Shown piece after piece: positions 16,449 through 24,963 of a stretch of 44,347 bases of DNA (positions are counted from its first letter, which is position 1; each line of letters starts with the position of its first letter). The stretch is from Peptococcaceae bacterium (GTDB lineage: Bacteria > Bacillota > Peptococcia > Peptococcales > Peptococcaceae), in assembly GCA_017399005.1 (NCBI GenBank), contig JAFQEO010000019.1, forward strand, positions 1-44,347. Direction: 5' to 3'. The notes below the pieces were generated by a model, which saw only the letters and a program-made list of their open reading frames with translations, ran no database searches and was not told the DNA's origin. The position numbers were made by a program, and so were the translations under genes.

Positions 16449-18530
16449 ATGTTAAGAACCAAAGGTTTAACTGACAAACTGATTGTACTGGGTATTGACG
16501 GTATGGACCCTCGTTTTTCCAAAGCAATGGTAGACGAAGGAAAAATGCCAAACCTGAAAAAACTGATTGATATGGGTGCAGCTCGTACAGACCTGATGCT
16601 GCTGGGCGGTATGCCAACTATCACCCCTCCAATGTGGGCAACACTGGCAACCGGCTGCTATCCAATGACTCACGGTATCGTGGACTATGCGATTCCAGTT
16701 CCAGGTGAACCAGATATGCGTATGGAAGCATTCCTGTCTCCATTCTGTAAAGCAGAACAGCTGTGGAATGTAACTGCAGAAGCCGGCAAAAAAACGCTTG
16801 TTTTCCACTGGCCAGGTGGCGCTTGGCCTCCAAGCTCCGACAGCGAAAACCTGTATGTAGTAGACGGTACCTCTCCAGGTGCTATGGGTAACACCACCCA
16901 CAAACGCGACGAAGAACGCGTTATCATTGCAACAACCAAATGTAAACATGGCGGCTGCGTACCTTACGGTGCAAAAGACAGCCATGTAGACTGCGATATC
17001 ACAGAAGTTCCAATGCCAGAACTGTTTTTTGCACAGCCACAGCCAAATGATCCTCGCGTAGAAGAATGGCTGCAGAATTTCCGTGACATGGGTACTGTAT
17101 TCCAGGATTACGATCCAACTACAGGCGGCAGTGTAATCCGTAACGGTGTATTCTGGGATAACAACAATATGTTCCATCTGGCAGACTGGCCAACATTCCT
17201 GTCTCTGTCTCCAATCAGTGAACCGGAAGGCTGGGCAAATGCACCTGCTGATGCAAAAGAATTCACCATTTACTATGGCTGGGGCAAAACTCTGCGTCCA
17301 GCACTGATTCTGAAAAATGACGGCAAATACAACCAGGTAGCGGTATATGCATCTAAAGATGCGGCAGAACCTTTATTCGTTCTGGATGAAGATGTTTATA
17401 CACCAAACTGCCCGGACACCATTGTGAAAAAAGGTGTAGAATACAATATCGTTCGTAACTTCCGTCTGCTGGAAATCGCAGAAGATGGTTCTTATGTACG
17501 TATGTGGGCAGGTAATGCCAGCGATGCAGACAACAGCGACTGCTGGTACCCAAGATGGACCTTCGATAAAATCAAAGCAGCTTGTGGCCCTCCAAGCGCA
17601 TCCTCCATGTCCGCATGTCAGGACCCTGATTTAATTATCAAATGTTCCGGCGAACAGTGGAACCAGTGTGCACAGTGGCAGGCTGATGCTATGATTTACA
17701 TGATGGAAAACGAAGGCGTAGAAGTTGTATTCAGCCACTTCCACGGCCCAGACTTATCCGGTCATGCATATATGAAATATCTGAAAAACCGTGACACTTC
17801 CCAACAGGATGAAAGCGTAGTACGTACCTGGCATGAAAATACCTACAGATGGACCGACGATTACATTGGTCGTTTCCTGCCATACATTGACAAAGGCTGG
17901 ACCATTCTGTTAGTATCCGACCATGCTCTGATTTGTCCGGAAGCAGAACCAAACTTAATTTGTGATAACAGCGGTGTTAATATTGGTGTTATGAAAGAAC
18001 TGGGCTTTACCGTTCTGAAAAAAGACGAAAATGGTAACGAATTACGGGAAATCGACTGGAGCAAAACTGTTGCAGTTCAGAGTGCAACCAACACCATTCA
18101 TCTGAATCTGAAAGGCCGCGACCGTTACGGTATCGTAGACCCTGCCGACAAATATGAAGTGGAAGAACAGATTATTACCGCTCTGTACGGCTATAAAGAC
18201 AAGAAAACCGGCAAACGTATTGTTGCTCTGGCTCTGCATGAAAAAGATGCTGTACTGTTAGGTATGGCAGGCGGCGATATCATGATGATGATTCATGAAG
18301 ATTACAACTTCGACCACGGTGAATCTTTATCTACCGCTTGCGGTCACAACGATACATCTGTATCCCCAATCTTTGTAGCAGCTGGTCCTGGTGTAAAACC
18401 TGGTCACACTATCAAAGGCTATGTGCGTGAAGTAGACGTGGCTCCAACCGCTGCGGTATTACTGGGCGTTGACATTCCAAAAGACTGCGAAGGTGCTCCT
18501 GCATATCAGATCTTTACAGAAAGAATGTAA
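16449..18530 (+). CDS. Alkaline-phosphatase-superfamily phosphodiesterase/nucleotide pyrophosphatase
   Basis: A 693-residue cytoplasmic enzyme with the type I phosphodiesterase/nucleotide pyrophosphatase core. Visible metal and catalytic motifs are VLGIDGMD (Asp17), the nucleophile region TITPPMW (Thr59), HFHGPDLSGHAY (about 430), LLVSDHAL (about 492) and ACGHNDTSVSP (about 635). No signal peptide or membrane segment is seen. The natural substrate is unknown; relatives act on phosphonoacetate, nucleotides or phospho-sugars. Proline codons are almost all CCA or CCT rather than the CCG common in adjacent genes, so it is probably highly expressed. It is monocistronic, between its own promoter and a terminator. 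Confidence 0.82.
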   Translation: MLRTKGLTDKLIVLGIDGMDPRFSKAMVDEGKMPNLKKLIDMGAARTDLMLLGGMPTITPPMWATLATGCYPMTHGIVDYAIPVPGEPDMRMEAFLSPFCKAEQLWNVTAEAGKKTLVFHWPGGAWPPSSDSENLYVVDGTSPGAMGNTTHKRDEERVIIATTKCKHGGCVPYGAKDSHVDCDITEVPMPELFFAQPQPNDPRVEEWLQNFRDMGTVFQDYDPTTGGSVIRNGVFWDNNNMFHLADWPTFLSLSPISEPEGWANAPADAKEFTIYYGWGKTLRPALILKNDGKYNQVAVYASKDAAEPLFVLDEDVYTPNCPDTIVKKGVEYNIVRNFRLLEIAEDGSYVRMWAGNASDADNSDCWYPRWTFDKIKAACGPPSASSMSACQDPDLIIKCSGEQWNQCAQWQADAMIYMMENEGVEVVFSHFHGPDLSGHAYMKYLKNRDTSQQDESVVRTWHENTYRWTDDYIGRFLPYIDKGWTILLVSDHALICPEAEPNLICDNSGVNIGVMKELGFTVLKKDENGNELREIDWSKTVAVQSATNTIHLNLKGRDRYGIVDPADKYEVEEQIITALYGYKDKKTGKRIVALALHEKDAVLLGMAGGDIMMMIHEDYNFDHGESLSTACGHNDTSVSPIFVAAGPGVKPGHTIKGYVREVDVAPTAAVLLGVDIPKDCEGAPAYQIFTERM

Positions 18531-18570
18531 GAAACCATATAGAATCGCAGTATAACATAGCGAAACCATT

Positions 18571-18600
18571 ACAGGGACACCGGTTATCCGGTGTCCCTGT
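18571..18600. terminator. Terminator after the phosphatase-family gene
   Basis: ACAGGGACACCGG and CCGGTGTCCCTGT form a perfect 13-bp stem with a TTAT loop. The U-tract is short (TGCTTTA). Confidence 0.7.
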
Positions 18601-18603
18601 TGC

Positions 18604-18632
18604 TTTACATTTACCGGAAAATACGCTATGAT
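18604..18632 (+). promoter_or_regulatory. Promoter of the LysR-type regulator
   Basis: TTTACA (18604-18609) and TATGAT (18627-18632) with a 17-base spacer that closely matches the spacer of the promoter at 1301-1329. Confidence 0.65.
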
Positions 18633-18664
18633 AAGCGAAACAGAGCAGAAAACGGGGGATTGAA

Positions 18665-19576
18665 ATGCGACTGGAACAATTGCGATGTCTGGTGGAGGTT
18701 GCAAAACATCATTCGCTGTCTAAAGCGGCAGAACAGATGTATATGACCCAGCAGGCGGTAAGTTTAAATATCAAACAGCTGGAAAAAGAACTGGATAGTA
18801 CACTTCTGGTTCGCAACAGCAAAGGGGTAATCCTGACAGAAGCGGGCAAGGAAACGGTGACTTTTGCGGAACAGGTGCTGCTGCAGAAAAATAATCTTAC
18901 CGATTTGCTGAATCAGCTGGAGCACCGCCAGACGGAGGTACAGGAGCAGCATATCCGTATCAGTTCTATTTCAACGGTAACCAATATTGTGCTGCCGAAA
19001 ATCATCGGGCAGATAAATAAGGAACAGAAGAATGTTAAAATCAGAATGGATATGGTGGATACACTGGAAACCGTTATCAAGAGTATTAGAAATCAGGAAA
19101 GCGATATCGGGCTTATCACATTTAACGAAAAAGAACTGATGCGTATTATGGAAGAGTTTCAGGGTGAAATTCTGCTGGATGTGCTGGCTCGTGATGAAAT
19201 GATTGGTGTGGTGAACCGGAAACATTACAACGGGGAAGTGGATTATATTCGCTCTGCGGACTGCTTCGGTCCTTCGCAGCTTCGTACCATCTATAATATT
19301 ACACCGGTAGAAAAAATGAGAGAACTTGCACAGAATAACCATATGATTGTTTCCAACGATGCGGATTTTCATCGCAACATGCTGAAATATGCCGATGCCA
19401 TCGTGATTATGGCGGGGTTTGCCTACGAATACTTCTTCTCGTCCAAAAATTTTATAGCACTTCCGGTGGAAGGTATTGATGTGCCGCTAATCCATGCAGC
19501 CATTTATCATAAAAATGCGGACAGCTGGGTTGAAGAATTTGTAAAAAGAATTCGCAAAGAGATGCGTATGAAATAA
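18665..19576 (+). CDS. LysR family transcriptional regulator
   Basis: A 303-residue LysR protein. The N-terminal winged helix-turn-helix (1-60) is clear: LRCLVEVAKHHSLSKAAEQM then QAVSLNIKQLEKELDS and LTEAG. The C-terminal ligand-binding domain starts near 90 (ISSISTVTNIVLPKIIG). The effector and targets are unknown. It follows the phosphatase-family gene on the same strand after a terminator, so it is not clearly its regulator. The 115-base gap after it holds only a dyad CTGCTGA/TCAGCAG (19611-19617 / 19657-19663). Confidence 0.92.
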   Translation: MRLEQLRCLVEVAKHHSLSKAAEQMYMTQQAVSLNIKQLEKELDSTLLVRNSKGVILTEAGKETVTFAEQVLLQKNNLTDLLNQLEHRQTEVQEQHIRISSISTVTNIVLPKIIGQINKEQKNVKIRMDMVDTLETVIKSIRNQESDIGLITFNEKELMRIMEEFQGEILLDVLARDEMIGVVNRKHYNGEVDYIRSADCFGPSQLRTIYNITPVEKMRELAQNNHMIVSNDADFHRNMLKYADAIVIMAGFAYEYFFSSKNFIALPVEGIDVPLIHAAIYHKNADSWVEEFVKRIRKEMRMK

Positions 19577-19691
19577 ATGATTTTTGCAGTACTAAAAAGA
19601 GAAAAAAGTGCTGCTGAATAAAGGGAATTTTTCCTTCGGTGTCATAATAAACTGTATCAGCAGACGGTTCTGACAGACTGGGGGAAATAAT

Positions 19692-20102
19692 ATGCGTCAA
19701 TGGCTGGAACAACTGAATAGACTATATACGGTCTGGATGCAGGGGCGGTATGGCAGGGATGAACTGAATCAGTTTCTGGTGCTAATCAGCCTGATACCGA
19801 TTTTCATTTCGTTTTTTGTGCCAAAAGTGCTTTATCTGGCTGCGTTTCCCATTGGCTTTGCCGTTTACCGGAACTGTTCCAGAGATTATGAAAAACGGCG
19901 TAAGGAGCGGGATATCTACATCCGTACTTTTGAAGATGCGGCGCAGTGGCTGAAGGTGCAGGAGCGTCGCTGGAACGACCGAAAAACCCATCGCTATTTC
20001 ACCTGTGAACAGTGCAAAGCAGTATTTCGTGTGCCGAAAGGAAAAGGGAATATTGAAGTAACCTGTCCAAAATGCGGTGATAAAAAAATTCGAAAAAGTT
20101 AA
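19692..20102 (+). CDS. Membrane-anchored zinc-ribbon protein
   Basis: A 136-residue protein with two adjacent hydrophobic segments (about 28-45 and 46-60: FLVLISLIPIFISFFV, LYLAAFPIGFAVY). A charged helix follows, then a C-terminal zinc ribbon with cysteines in FTCEQCKAVFRVPKGKGN and CPKCGDKK. The ribbon resembles those that bind nucleic acid or mediate protein contacts. I do not recognise a named family. The ribosome site GGGGGAAA supports the start. Followed by a terminator. Confidence 0.7.
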   Translation: MRQWLEQLNRLYTVWMQGRYGRDELNQFLVLISLIPIFISFFVPKVLYLAAFPIGFAVYRNCSRDYEKRRKERDIYIRTFEDAAQWLKVQERRWNDRKTHRYFTCEQCKAVFRVPKGKGNIEVTCPKCGDKKIRKS

Positions 20103-20116
20103 AAAAGAAAATCAGA

Positions 20117-20163
20117 AGCTGTTCTTTTTGCTGTTTTACAGTAGAATAGAGCAGCTTTTTTGT
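20117..20163 (+). terminator. Terminator
   Basis: AGCTGTTCT and AGAGCAGCT pair over 9 bp, enclose a second small CTG/CAG hairpin, and run into TTTTTTG. Confidence 0.75.
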
Positions 20164-20182
20164 ATCGTTCTTTCTCTGAAGA

Positions 20183-20191
20183 TGGTATAAT
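20183..20191 (+). promoter_or_regulatory. Extended -10 promoter before the P1 peptidase
   Basis: TGGTATAAT is a perfect -10 with the TGn extension. No good -35 box is present, as is usual for extended -10 promoters. Confidence 0.5.
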
Positions 20192-20260
20192 GAAGAAAAT
20201 AAGAAGACTGAATGAGAAGAAAATGCAAATATCGAAAAATGACAGTTTGAGGTGATATCG

Positions 20261-21247
20261 ATGAAACAGTGGAAAGAAATCAGCCTGCATGATATCAAAG
20301 GAATACGCATCGGCCATGCACAGGATGAGGAACATGCCACCGGATGCAGCGTAATCCTGTGCGATAAAAAGGCAGTCTGCGGTGTGGATGTGCGTGGCGG
20401 CGGCCCGGCTTCCCGCGAAACCGAACTACTGAATCCAATGATGAGTAATGACGGTATTAACGGATTACTGCTGAGCGGTGGCAGTGCCTACGGGCTGGAT
20501 GCGGCTGGCGGTGTTATGAAGTATCTGGAGGAAAAAGGCCAGGGCGTTAAAGTTGGCAGTGCGATTGTACCGATTGTGGTTGGTTCCTGTATTTTTGATT
20601 TAAACTGTGTGGATGGCAGCGTACGTCCTGATGCAGCAATGGGCTACGAAGCCTGTGCAGACAGTGAACGCCATCTGGAGCGAAACGGCAATGTGGGTGC
20701 CGGCATGGGAGCAACCGTTGGCAAACTGCTCGGCGATGCCACGGCTATGAAATCGGGACTCGGGTGTTATGCAGTGCAGGTGGGCAGTTTGCAGGTTGGT
20801 GCTATGGTAGTGGTAAATGCCATTGGCGATGTATTTGAACTGGATTCGGGCAATCAGCTGGCAGGGCTTCTGAACCGCAAAAAGAATAAAATGATTTCCA
20901 GCGAGGCAGAGGCAGTAAAACTTCTGCAGCTGGCAAGCAAATTTTCGTTTAATACAACAATCGGGGCTATTGTAACCAATGCAAATCTGGACAAGGCATC
21001 TATGAACAAAGTGGCGGCTATGGCCTCCAACGGTGTGGCCCGTACCATTCGACCGGTAAATACCTCTATGGACGGGGATTCTATTTATGCTATGTCGGTG
21101 GGAAAGGTAAAGTCCAGTGCTGATGTGGTAGGCACCCTGGCAGCCTATGTGCTGGGTAAAGCCATCAACCGTGCTGTACTGGAAACCGAAGAAAAATACG
21201 GCTATAAATCGGCGCAGAGTTTTCTGCCGAAAGTAAAGAGAAAATAG
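20261..21247 (+). CDS. P1 family (DmpA/S58) aminopeptidase
   Basis: A 328-residue member of the Ntn-like P1 peptidases, which release N-terminal amino acids or act on D- or beta-amino acid substrates after self-cleavage. Family marks are GIRIGHAQDEEHATGCSV, VRGGGPASRETELL, LLSGGSAYGLDAAGGV and GNVGAGMGATVGKL. The segment SFNTTIGAIVTNANL supplies the likely catalytic threonine at the cleavage point (about residue 230). The start at 20261 follows GAGGTG; the GTG within that site was rejected. Substrate unknown. Confidence 0.88.
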   Translation: MKQWKEISLHDIKGIRIGHAQDEEHATGCSVILCDKKAVCGVDVRGGGPASRETELLNPMMSNDGINGLLLSGGSAYGLDAAGGVMKYLEEKGQGVKVGSAIVPIVVGSCIFDLNCVDGSVRPDAAMGYEACADSERHLERNGNVGAGMGATVGKLLGDATAMKSGLGCYAVQVGSLQVGAMVVVNAIGDVFELDSGNQLAGLLNRKKNKMISSEAEAVKLLQLASKFSFNTTIGAIVTNANLDKASMNKVAAMASNGVARTIRPVNTSMDGDSIYAMSVGKVKSSADVVGTLAAYVLGKAINRAVLETEEKYGYKSAQSFLPKVKRK

Positions 21248-21275
21248 ACAGAAAACAGAACAGGGAGGAATGTTT

Positions 21276-21359
21276 ATGACTCGTCCTTATATTATCTGCC
21301 ATATGGTAACTTCTATTTATAAAACATTTCCAAAAGGAGGACAAGATTATGTCTATTAA
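21276..21359 (+). pseudogene. Remnant of a RibD C-terminal/dihydrofolate-reductase-like gene
   Basis: A 27-codon reading frame preceded by a good GGGAGG site begins MTRPYIICHMVTSI, which looks like the start of proteins with the RibD_C (DHFR-like) domain. After that point the resemblance stops and the frame runs over the ribosome site and start of the next gene, ending TAA at 21359. I read it as a gene that lost nearly all its body by deletion, leaving its start. It could also be a translated leader peptide for the hydrolase. Confidence 0.45.
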
Positions 21360-22278
21360 AGAAATCAGTTTCGCTTCTGCCAACGGCAGAGATACCATCA
21401 AAGCGTGGGCATACAGCCCGTTAGGAGAGCCGAAAGGGGTAATTCAGCTGATTCACGGCTACGGGGAACATTCCCGCCGCTATCTGCACATGATTGGCAA
21501 ATTCAATCAGGCTGGATATGTGGTATATGCCGATGACCATCTGGGTCACGGAAAAACCGGTTACGACAGTGGTACACTGGGTGATCCGCATTCCGGCGGT
21601 TACATGACCTATCTGAAAGACGAAAAACAGCTGCATGATATTGCAAAACAGGATTATCCGGATATTCCTTACTTTGTATTCGGTCACAGCTGGGGTTCCA
21701 TGCTGGCACGCGCTTATGCAGCCCATTACGGTGAAGACATCGCGGGGCTGATGCTGTGCGGTATCTGCTCGCAGTGGAAAGGCTGTGAACTGGCTTATGT
21801 AAACGAGGAATTCAAAGCGGCTTATGAGGCAGACCCTTACCAGCCGGCTGGTGAATGGTTCGGCAAAGTGTTCAGTGGCATGACGGACCGTATCGAAAAT
21901 CCAAACAGCCCATCCGACTGGATTGCCAACGACCCGCGCGTTGTGGCCGACCATGCAGGCGATATGTTCAACACCTTTGATACCACAATCGAACTGCCAT
22001 GGGATTTTGTACAGCTGTATCACTTTATCGAGAGTGATGAATGGGCTCCAATGGTTCCAGCCAGTATTCCAGTATATCTGATTGCCGGCGACCAGGACCC
22101 ATGCGGCAATTACGGCGAAGGCTTATACCATGTGGCAAATCTGCTGGCTAACAGTGGTAACAAAACTCAGGTGAAAGCATATTCGGGCTATCGTCATGAA
22201 ATTCACAACGAACTGGATATTCGTGATGAAGTAGAAGACGGGTTAATCCGTTTTGTGGATGAAGTATTAGGCAAATAA
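21349..22278 (+). CDS. Alpha/beta hydrolase, monoacylglycerol-lipase-like
   Basis: A 309-residue serine hydrolase. LIHGYGEHSRRY carries the oxyanion loop, FGHSWGSMLAR the nucleophile serine (about 118), IAGDQDPCG the acid (about 240) and SGYRHEIHNE the histidine (about 283). A lid region (about 150-200) lies between strands. The family (Hydrolase_4) includes monoacylglycerol lipases and lysophospholipases; the true substrate is unknown. No signal peptide. Start supported by AAAGGAGG. The coiled-coil protein follows 15 bases later and may be co-transcribed. Confidence 0.87.
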   Translation: MSIKEISFASANGRDTIKAWAYSPLGEPKGVIQLIHGYGEHSRRYLHMIGKFNQAGYVVYADDHLGHGKTGYDSGTLGDPHSGGYMTYLKDEKQLHDIAKQDYPDIPYFVFGHSWGSMLARAYAAHYGEDIAGLMLCGICSQWKGCELAYVNEEFKAAYEADPYQPAGEWFGKVFSGMTDRIENPNSPSDWIANDPRVVADHAGDMFNTFDTTIELPWDFVQLYHFIESDEWAPMVPASIPVYLIAGDQDPCGNYGEGLYHVANLLANSGNKTQVKAYSGYRHEIHNELDIRDEVEDGLIRFVDEVLGK

Positions 22279-22293
22279 AGAGGAGTTGCTGTG

Positions 22294-23229
22294 ATGCAGG
22301 AACTGGACAGAAAATTATACGAAATGAAAATGGCTATGCAGCGCAGAAAACAGCTGTTGAGCCGTATGAATACTCTGCTGGACCAGCGGGATTTGCTGCA
22401 GCAGAAAGAACAGCAGCTGTATGAAAAGCTGGAAAAAGAAGAAACGGATGTAGAAAAACTGGAAGGCGGAAGCCTCTGGAAATATTTTTATTATATCGCA
22501 GGCAATTACGATGAGAAACTGGATATCGAAAAACAGGAGGCTTATGAAGCACGAGTTCGTTATGATGCAGCTGTGAAAGAACTGGATGCAGTAATGGCCG
22601 ATCTGGATAAAACCGACCGGGAGCTGGATGCACTGGCTGATTGTGAAGAAGAATATCAGCGCCTTCTGCGGGAGAAAACCGATCGTATTCATGCAGTAGA
22701 TGCAGCGCATAGTGAAGCTATTGTGCGTCTGGACGAAACCATTCAGAATCTGGAGGGGCAGTATCGGGAACTGTCGGAGGCTATTGCTGCCGGAAATCGT
22801 GCCATGCAGGCGGCACAATCGGCTGCTCGTGAACTGGACAGTGCTTCTGACCTGGGCATGTGGGATATGCTGGGCGGAGGTTTGCTGGTGGATTTAGCGA
22901 AACATAGCCATCTGGATGCGGCACAGGCTCGAATAGAAACTCTGCAGGTACAGCTGCGCAGTTTCCGCACCGAACTGGCCGATGTATCGGTAGATGCTAA
23001 TGTACAGATTCAGATGGATGGCTTTTTATCCTTTGCCGATTACTTTTTTGACGGCCTCTTCGCTGACTGGGCAGTTATGGACCATATTGAAGACAGTCAG
23101 AACAAAGTTGGCAACGTAATCCGTCAGATTAGTCAGGTGCTGCAGACCTTAAACAACATGCTGCAGGAAAACGAAACCACCCGTGCCGATATTCAGCAGC
23201 AGCGGGATAAACTGATAGTGGAATATTAA
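22294..23229 (+). CDS. Coiled-coil protein of unknown function
   Basis: A 311-residue protein made mostly of long charged helices with heptad character (1-175 and 195-310). They are interrupted by a Gly/Trp-rich segment SDLGMWDMLGGGLLVDLAKH (about 189-208). A second aromatic patch near 45-55 reads SLWKYFYYIAGNYDEKL. There is no membrane segment or signal. Similar predicted coiled-coil proteins occur in Firmicutes, but I cannot name a function. The ATG at 22294 fits GAGGAG at eight bases. Confidence 0.65.
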   Translation: MQELDRKLYEMKMAMQRRKQLLSRMNTLLDQRDLLQQKEQQLYEKLEKEETDVEKLEGGSLWKYFYYIAGNYDEKLDIEKQEAYEARVRYDAAVKELDAVMADLDKTDRELDALADCEEEYQRLLREKTDRIHAVDAAHSEAIVRLDETIQNLEGQYRELSEAIAAGNRAMQAAQSAARELDSASDLGMWDMLGGGLLVDLAKHSHLDAAQARIETLQVQLRSFRTELADVSVDANVQIQMDGFLSFADYFFDGLFADWAVMDHIEDSQNKVGNVIRQISQVLQTLNNMLQENETTRADIQQQRDKLIVEY

Positions 23230-23252
23230 AATAAGAAATATGCAAAAACCAG

Positions 23253-23285
23253 GAGCTGTCACTTCAAAATGTGGCGGCTCTTTTG
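23253..23285 (+). terminator. Terminator
   Basis: GAGCTGTCAC and GTGGCGGCTC pair over 10 bp (two G-U) and run into TTTTG. Confidence 0.75.
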
Positions 23286-23325
23286 TCGTATCTTGTGTAT
23301 TTATTTTGTATTTGCACAGATTGTA

Positions 23326-23354
23326 TTGACGGGAAATCAGAGTACTGTTACAAT
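23326..23354 (+). promoter_or_regulatory. Promoter of the padR-DUF2812 operon
   Basis: TTGACG (23326-23331) and TACAAT (23349-23354), spacer 17 bases. Confidence 0.75.
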
Positions 23355-23384
23355 ATCATTAAACGATATCATATAACGATATTG
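23351..23384 (+). promoter_or_regulatory. Palindromic operator, probably for PadR
   Basis: CAATATC (23351-23357) and GATATTG (23378-23384) are inverted copies flanking a central GATATC (23365-23370). The site overlaps the -10 box and the expected start of transcription, so a bound repressor would block initiation. The adjacent PadR gene is the obvious candidate. Confidence 0.6.
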
Positions 23385-23413
23385 AAAAGATTAGCAGAAA
23401 GGAGTGCGTTTGT

Positions 23414-23743
23414 ATGCCGAAGAAAGCGCTGGAAAGTTTAACCGAATCCATGTTTTATGTGCTGATGGCTTTTCGGGGCGGAGCAAAATGCGGCATCGAT
23501 GTGGCCGAATTTGTAGAGCAGAAAACCGGCGGCCTGTGCCGTCTTGGCCCGGCAACACTGTATACGATTTTGGCCAAGTTCGAGAGTGAAAAATATATTA
23601 AAGAAATTAAAGTGGATGGCCGCAAACGCACCTATGAGATAACAGATAAAGGCTTAGAGGCTTATTATGGAGAAGTGGCGCGTTTACGCCGCTGCCTGGC
23701 CGATGCTGACAGTGAAAGGGGGGCTTGTGATGAAATGGAATGA
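23414..23743 (+). CDS. PadR family transcriptional regulator
   Basis: A 109-residue PadR-type winged helix protein: LESLTESMFYVLMAF, the recognition region GPATLYTILAKFESEKYI and the wing VDGRKRTYEITDKGLEAY. The C-terminal dimer helix is short. Ribosome site AAAGGAG. It overlaps the first DUF2812 gene by 14 bases, so the genes are coupled. PadR proteins usually repress their own operon until a ligand binds; a palindrome overlaps its promoter. Confidence 0.92.
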   Translation: MPKKALESLTESMFYVLMAFRGGAKCGIDVAEFVEQKTGGLCRLGPATLYTILAKFESEKYIKEIKVDGRKRTYEITDKGLEAYYGEVARLRRCLADADSERGACDEME

Positions 23744-24953
23744 AATTATGAAATATACGTTTCGCTTGGTACCTTGTTCGATTTATGATTATGAGATTAT
23801 GGAAAGCTGGCTTGAGGATTTAGCGTTACAGGGACTTGTGTTAGAGAATATCTCCCATGGCATTGCAAAATTCCGCAAACAGAAGATGCAGAATATACGC
23901 TATCGGCTTACGGTTATTCCGGCAGAACGAATGGATGTATATGAATGGATTCCAGGTAAATCGGAGTTAATAAATCTATGTGAGGCTGCTGGCTGGAAAT
24001 ATATCTGCCAGCGAGGACAGTTTGGGATATTTGTGACGACCGATGAAACGGTAGAGGAACTCCATACCGAGCCGGGATTACAGCATATGGATTACAAAGG
24101 GTATGTGAACTGGTGGAGTTTGTTAGGATATACATTCATGTTTTTATCTTTCTGTTATCTTTTCTGGAGTAGTTTTATTCGGTATGGTTTTTTTGTTACC
24201 TGGGCACAGCAGGGCAGCCATATTTTCTTAACATTGCTGGCAATGATGGCAGGAAATTTTCTTATGCTTATCCGGCAATGGATGTGTCCAGTCGTTTTAT
24301 ACCGAAAGCTGAAACAGGAAGGAATTTCGCATGAGAAAAAACCATGGCGTATTCATGCATTGGGTTATCGTATAGTGATGGTTGCGCTGATACTTCTTTA
24401 TACAGTCGGTTTTGGGAGTGTTTTGTGCAGTATTGCAGCTGGTCACGATTATTATGATTATGAAGAGTGGCCGCAAGCTGCGCTCATGGAATACCAGGAA
24501 TCACTTCCGCTTGCAACAATGGATGATGCTATGCGTTCGATGTTTTCGGATGCAGTGCCGCTAGAAAATGGAAGGGATGCTCGTGTTGTGACAGAGAAAC
24601 GATTCATAGCCCCTGTGATGTGCATTATGGATGCGGAAGGCAGTTATCAGATTTCAGATGGTACACGGGTACAGTGTAATACGATAATTGAATATTATGA
24701 AACCAGAAGTCCGTGGATAGCACAGCAAATGGCAAAAGAACAATATAAATGTGATCAACGGCTGAAATGGTATCATTCTGAGGAAACACCGGAACTAGGT
24801 GTGGAATATGCCGTAGCATATAATGCATTCTGGCCAACAATATTGCTGGTAGAGGACAATAAATATGTAAAAATCCAGTTATCTACCACTGCTGATGCGT
24901 ATTATAAACAGGTGAAACCATGGTGTTATGTGTATGCAGAGAGTCTGAAATGA
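23730..24953 (+). CDS. DUF2812 membrane protein (first of a tandem pair)
   Basis: A 407-residue protein with an N-terminal cytoplasmic DUF2812 domain (about 8-120: FRLVPCSIYDYEIMESWLED, CQRGQFGIF). Hydrophobic segments lie at about 135-160, 168-190 and 225-250. A C-terminal, probably external, domain includes EYAVAYNAFWPTILLVED near its end. The start at 23730 follows AAAGGGGGG. DUF2812 genes often sit next to PadR regulators; the function is unknown, though sensing or export of membrane-active compounds has been suspected. It is a diverged paralogue of the next gene. Confidence 0.78.
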   Translation: MKWNEIMKYTFRLVPCSIYDYEIMESWLEDLALQGLVLENISHGIAKFRKQKMQNIRYRLTVIPAERMDVYEWIPGKSELINLCEAAGWKYICQRGQFGIFVTTDETVEELHTEPGLQHMDYKGYVNWWSLLGYTFMFLSFCYLFWSSFIRYGFFVTWAQQGSHIFLTLLAMMAGNFLMLIRQWMCPVVLYRKLKQEGISHEKKPWRIHALGYRIVMVALILLYTVGFGSVLCSIAAGHDYYDYEEWPQAALMEYQESLPLATMDDAMRSMFSDAVPLENGRDARVVTEKRFIAPVMCIMDAEGSYQISDGTRVQCNTIIEYYETRSPWIAQQMAKEQYKCDQRLKWYHSEETPELGVEYAVAYNAFWPTILLVEDNKYVKIQLSTTADAYYKQVKPWCYVYAESLK

Positions 24954-24963
24954 GGTGACAGCG

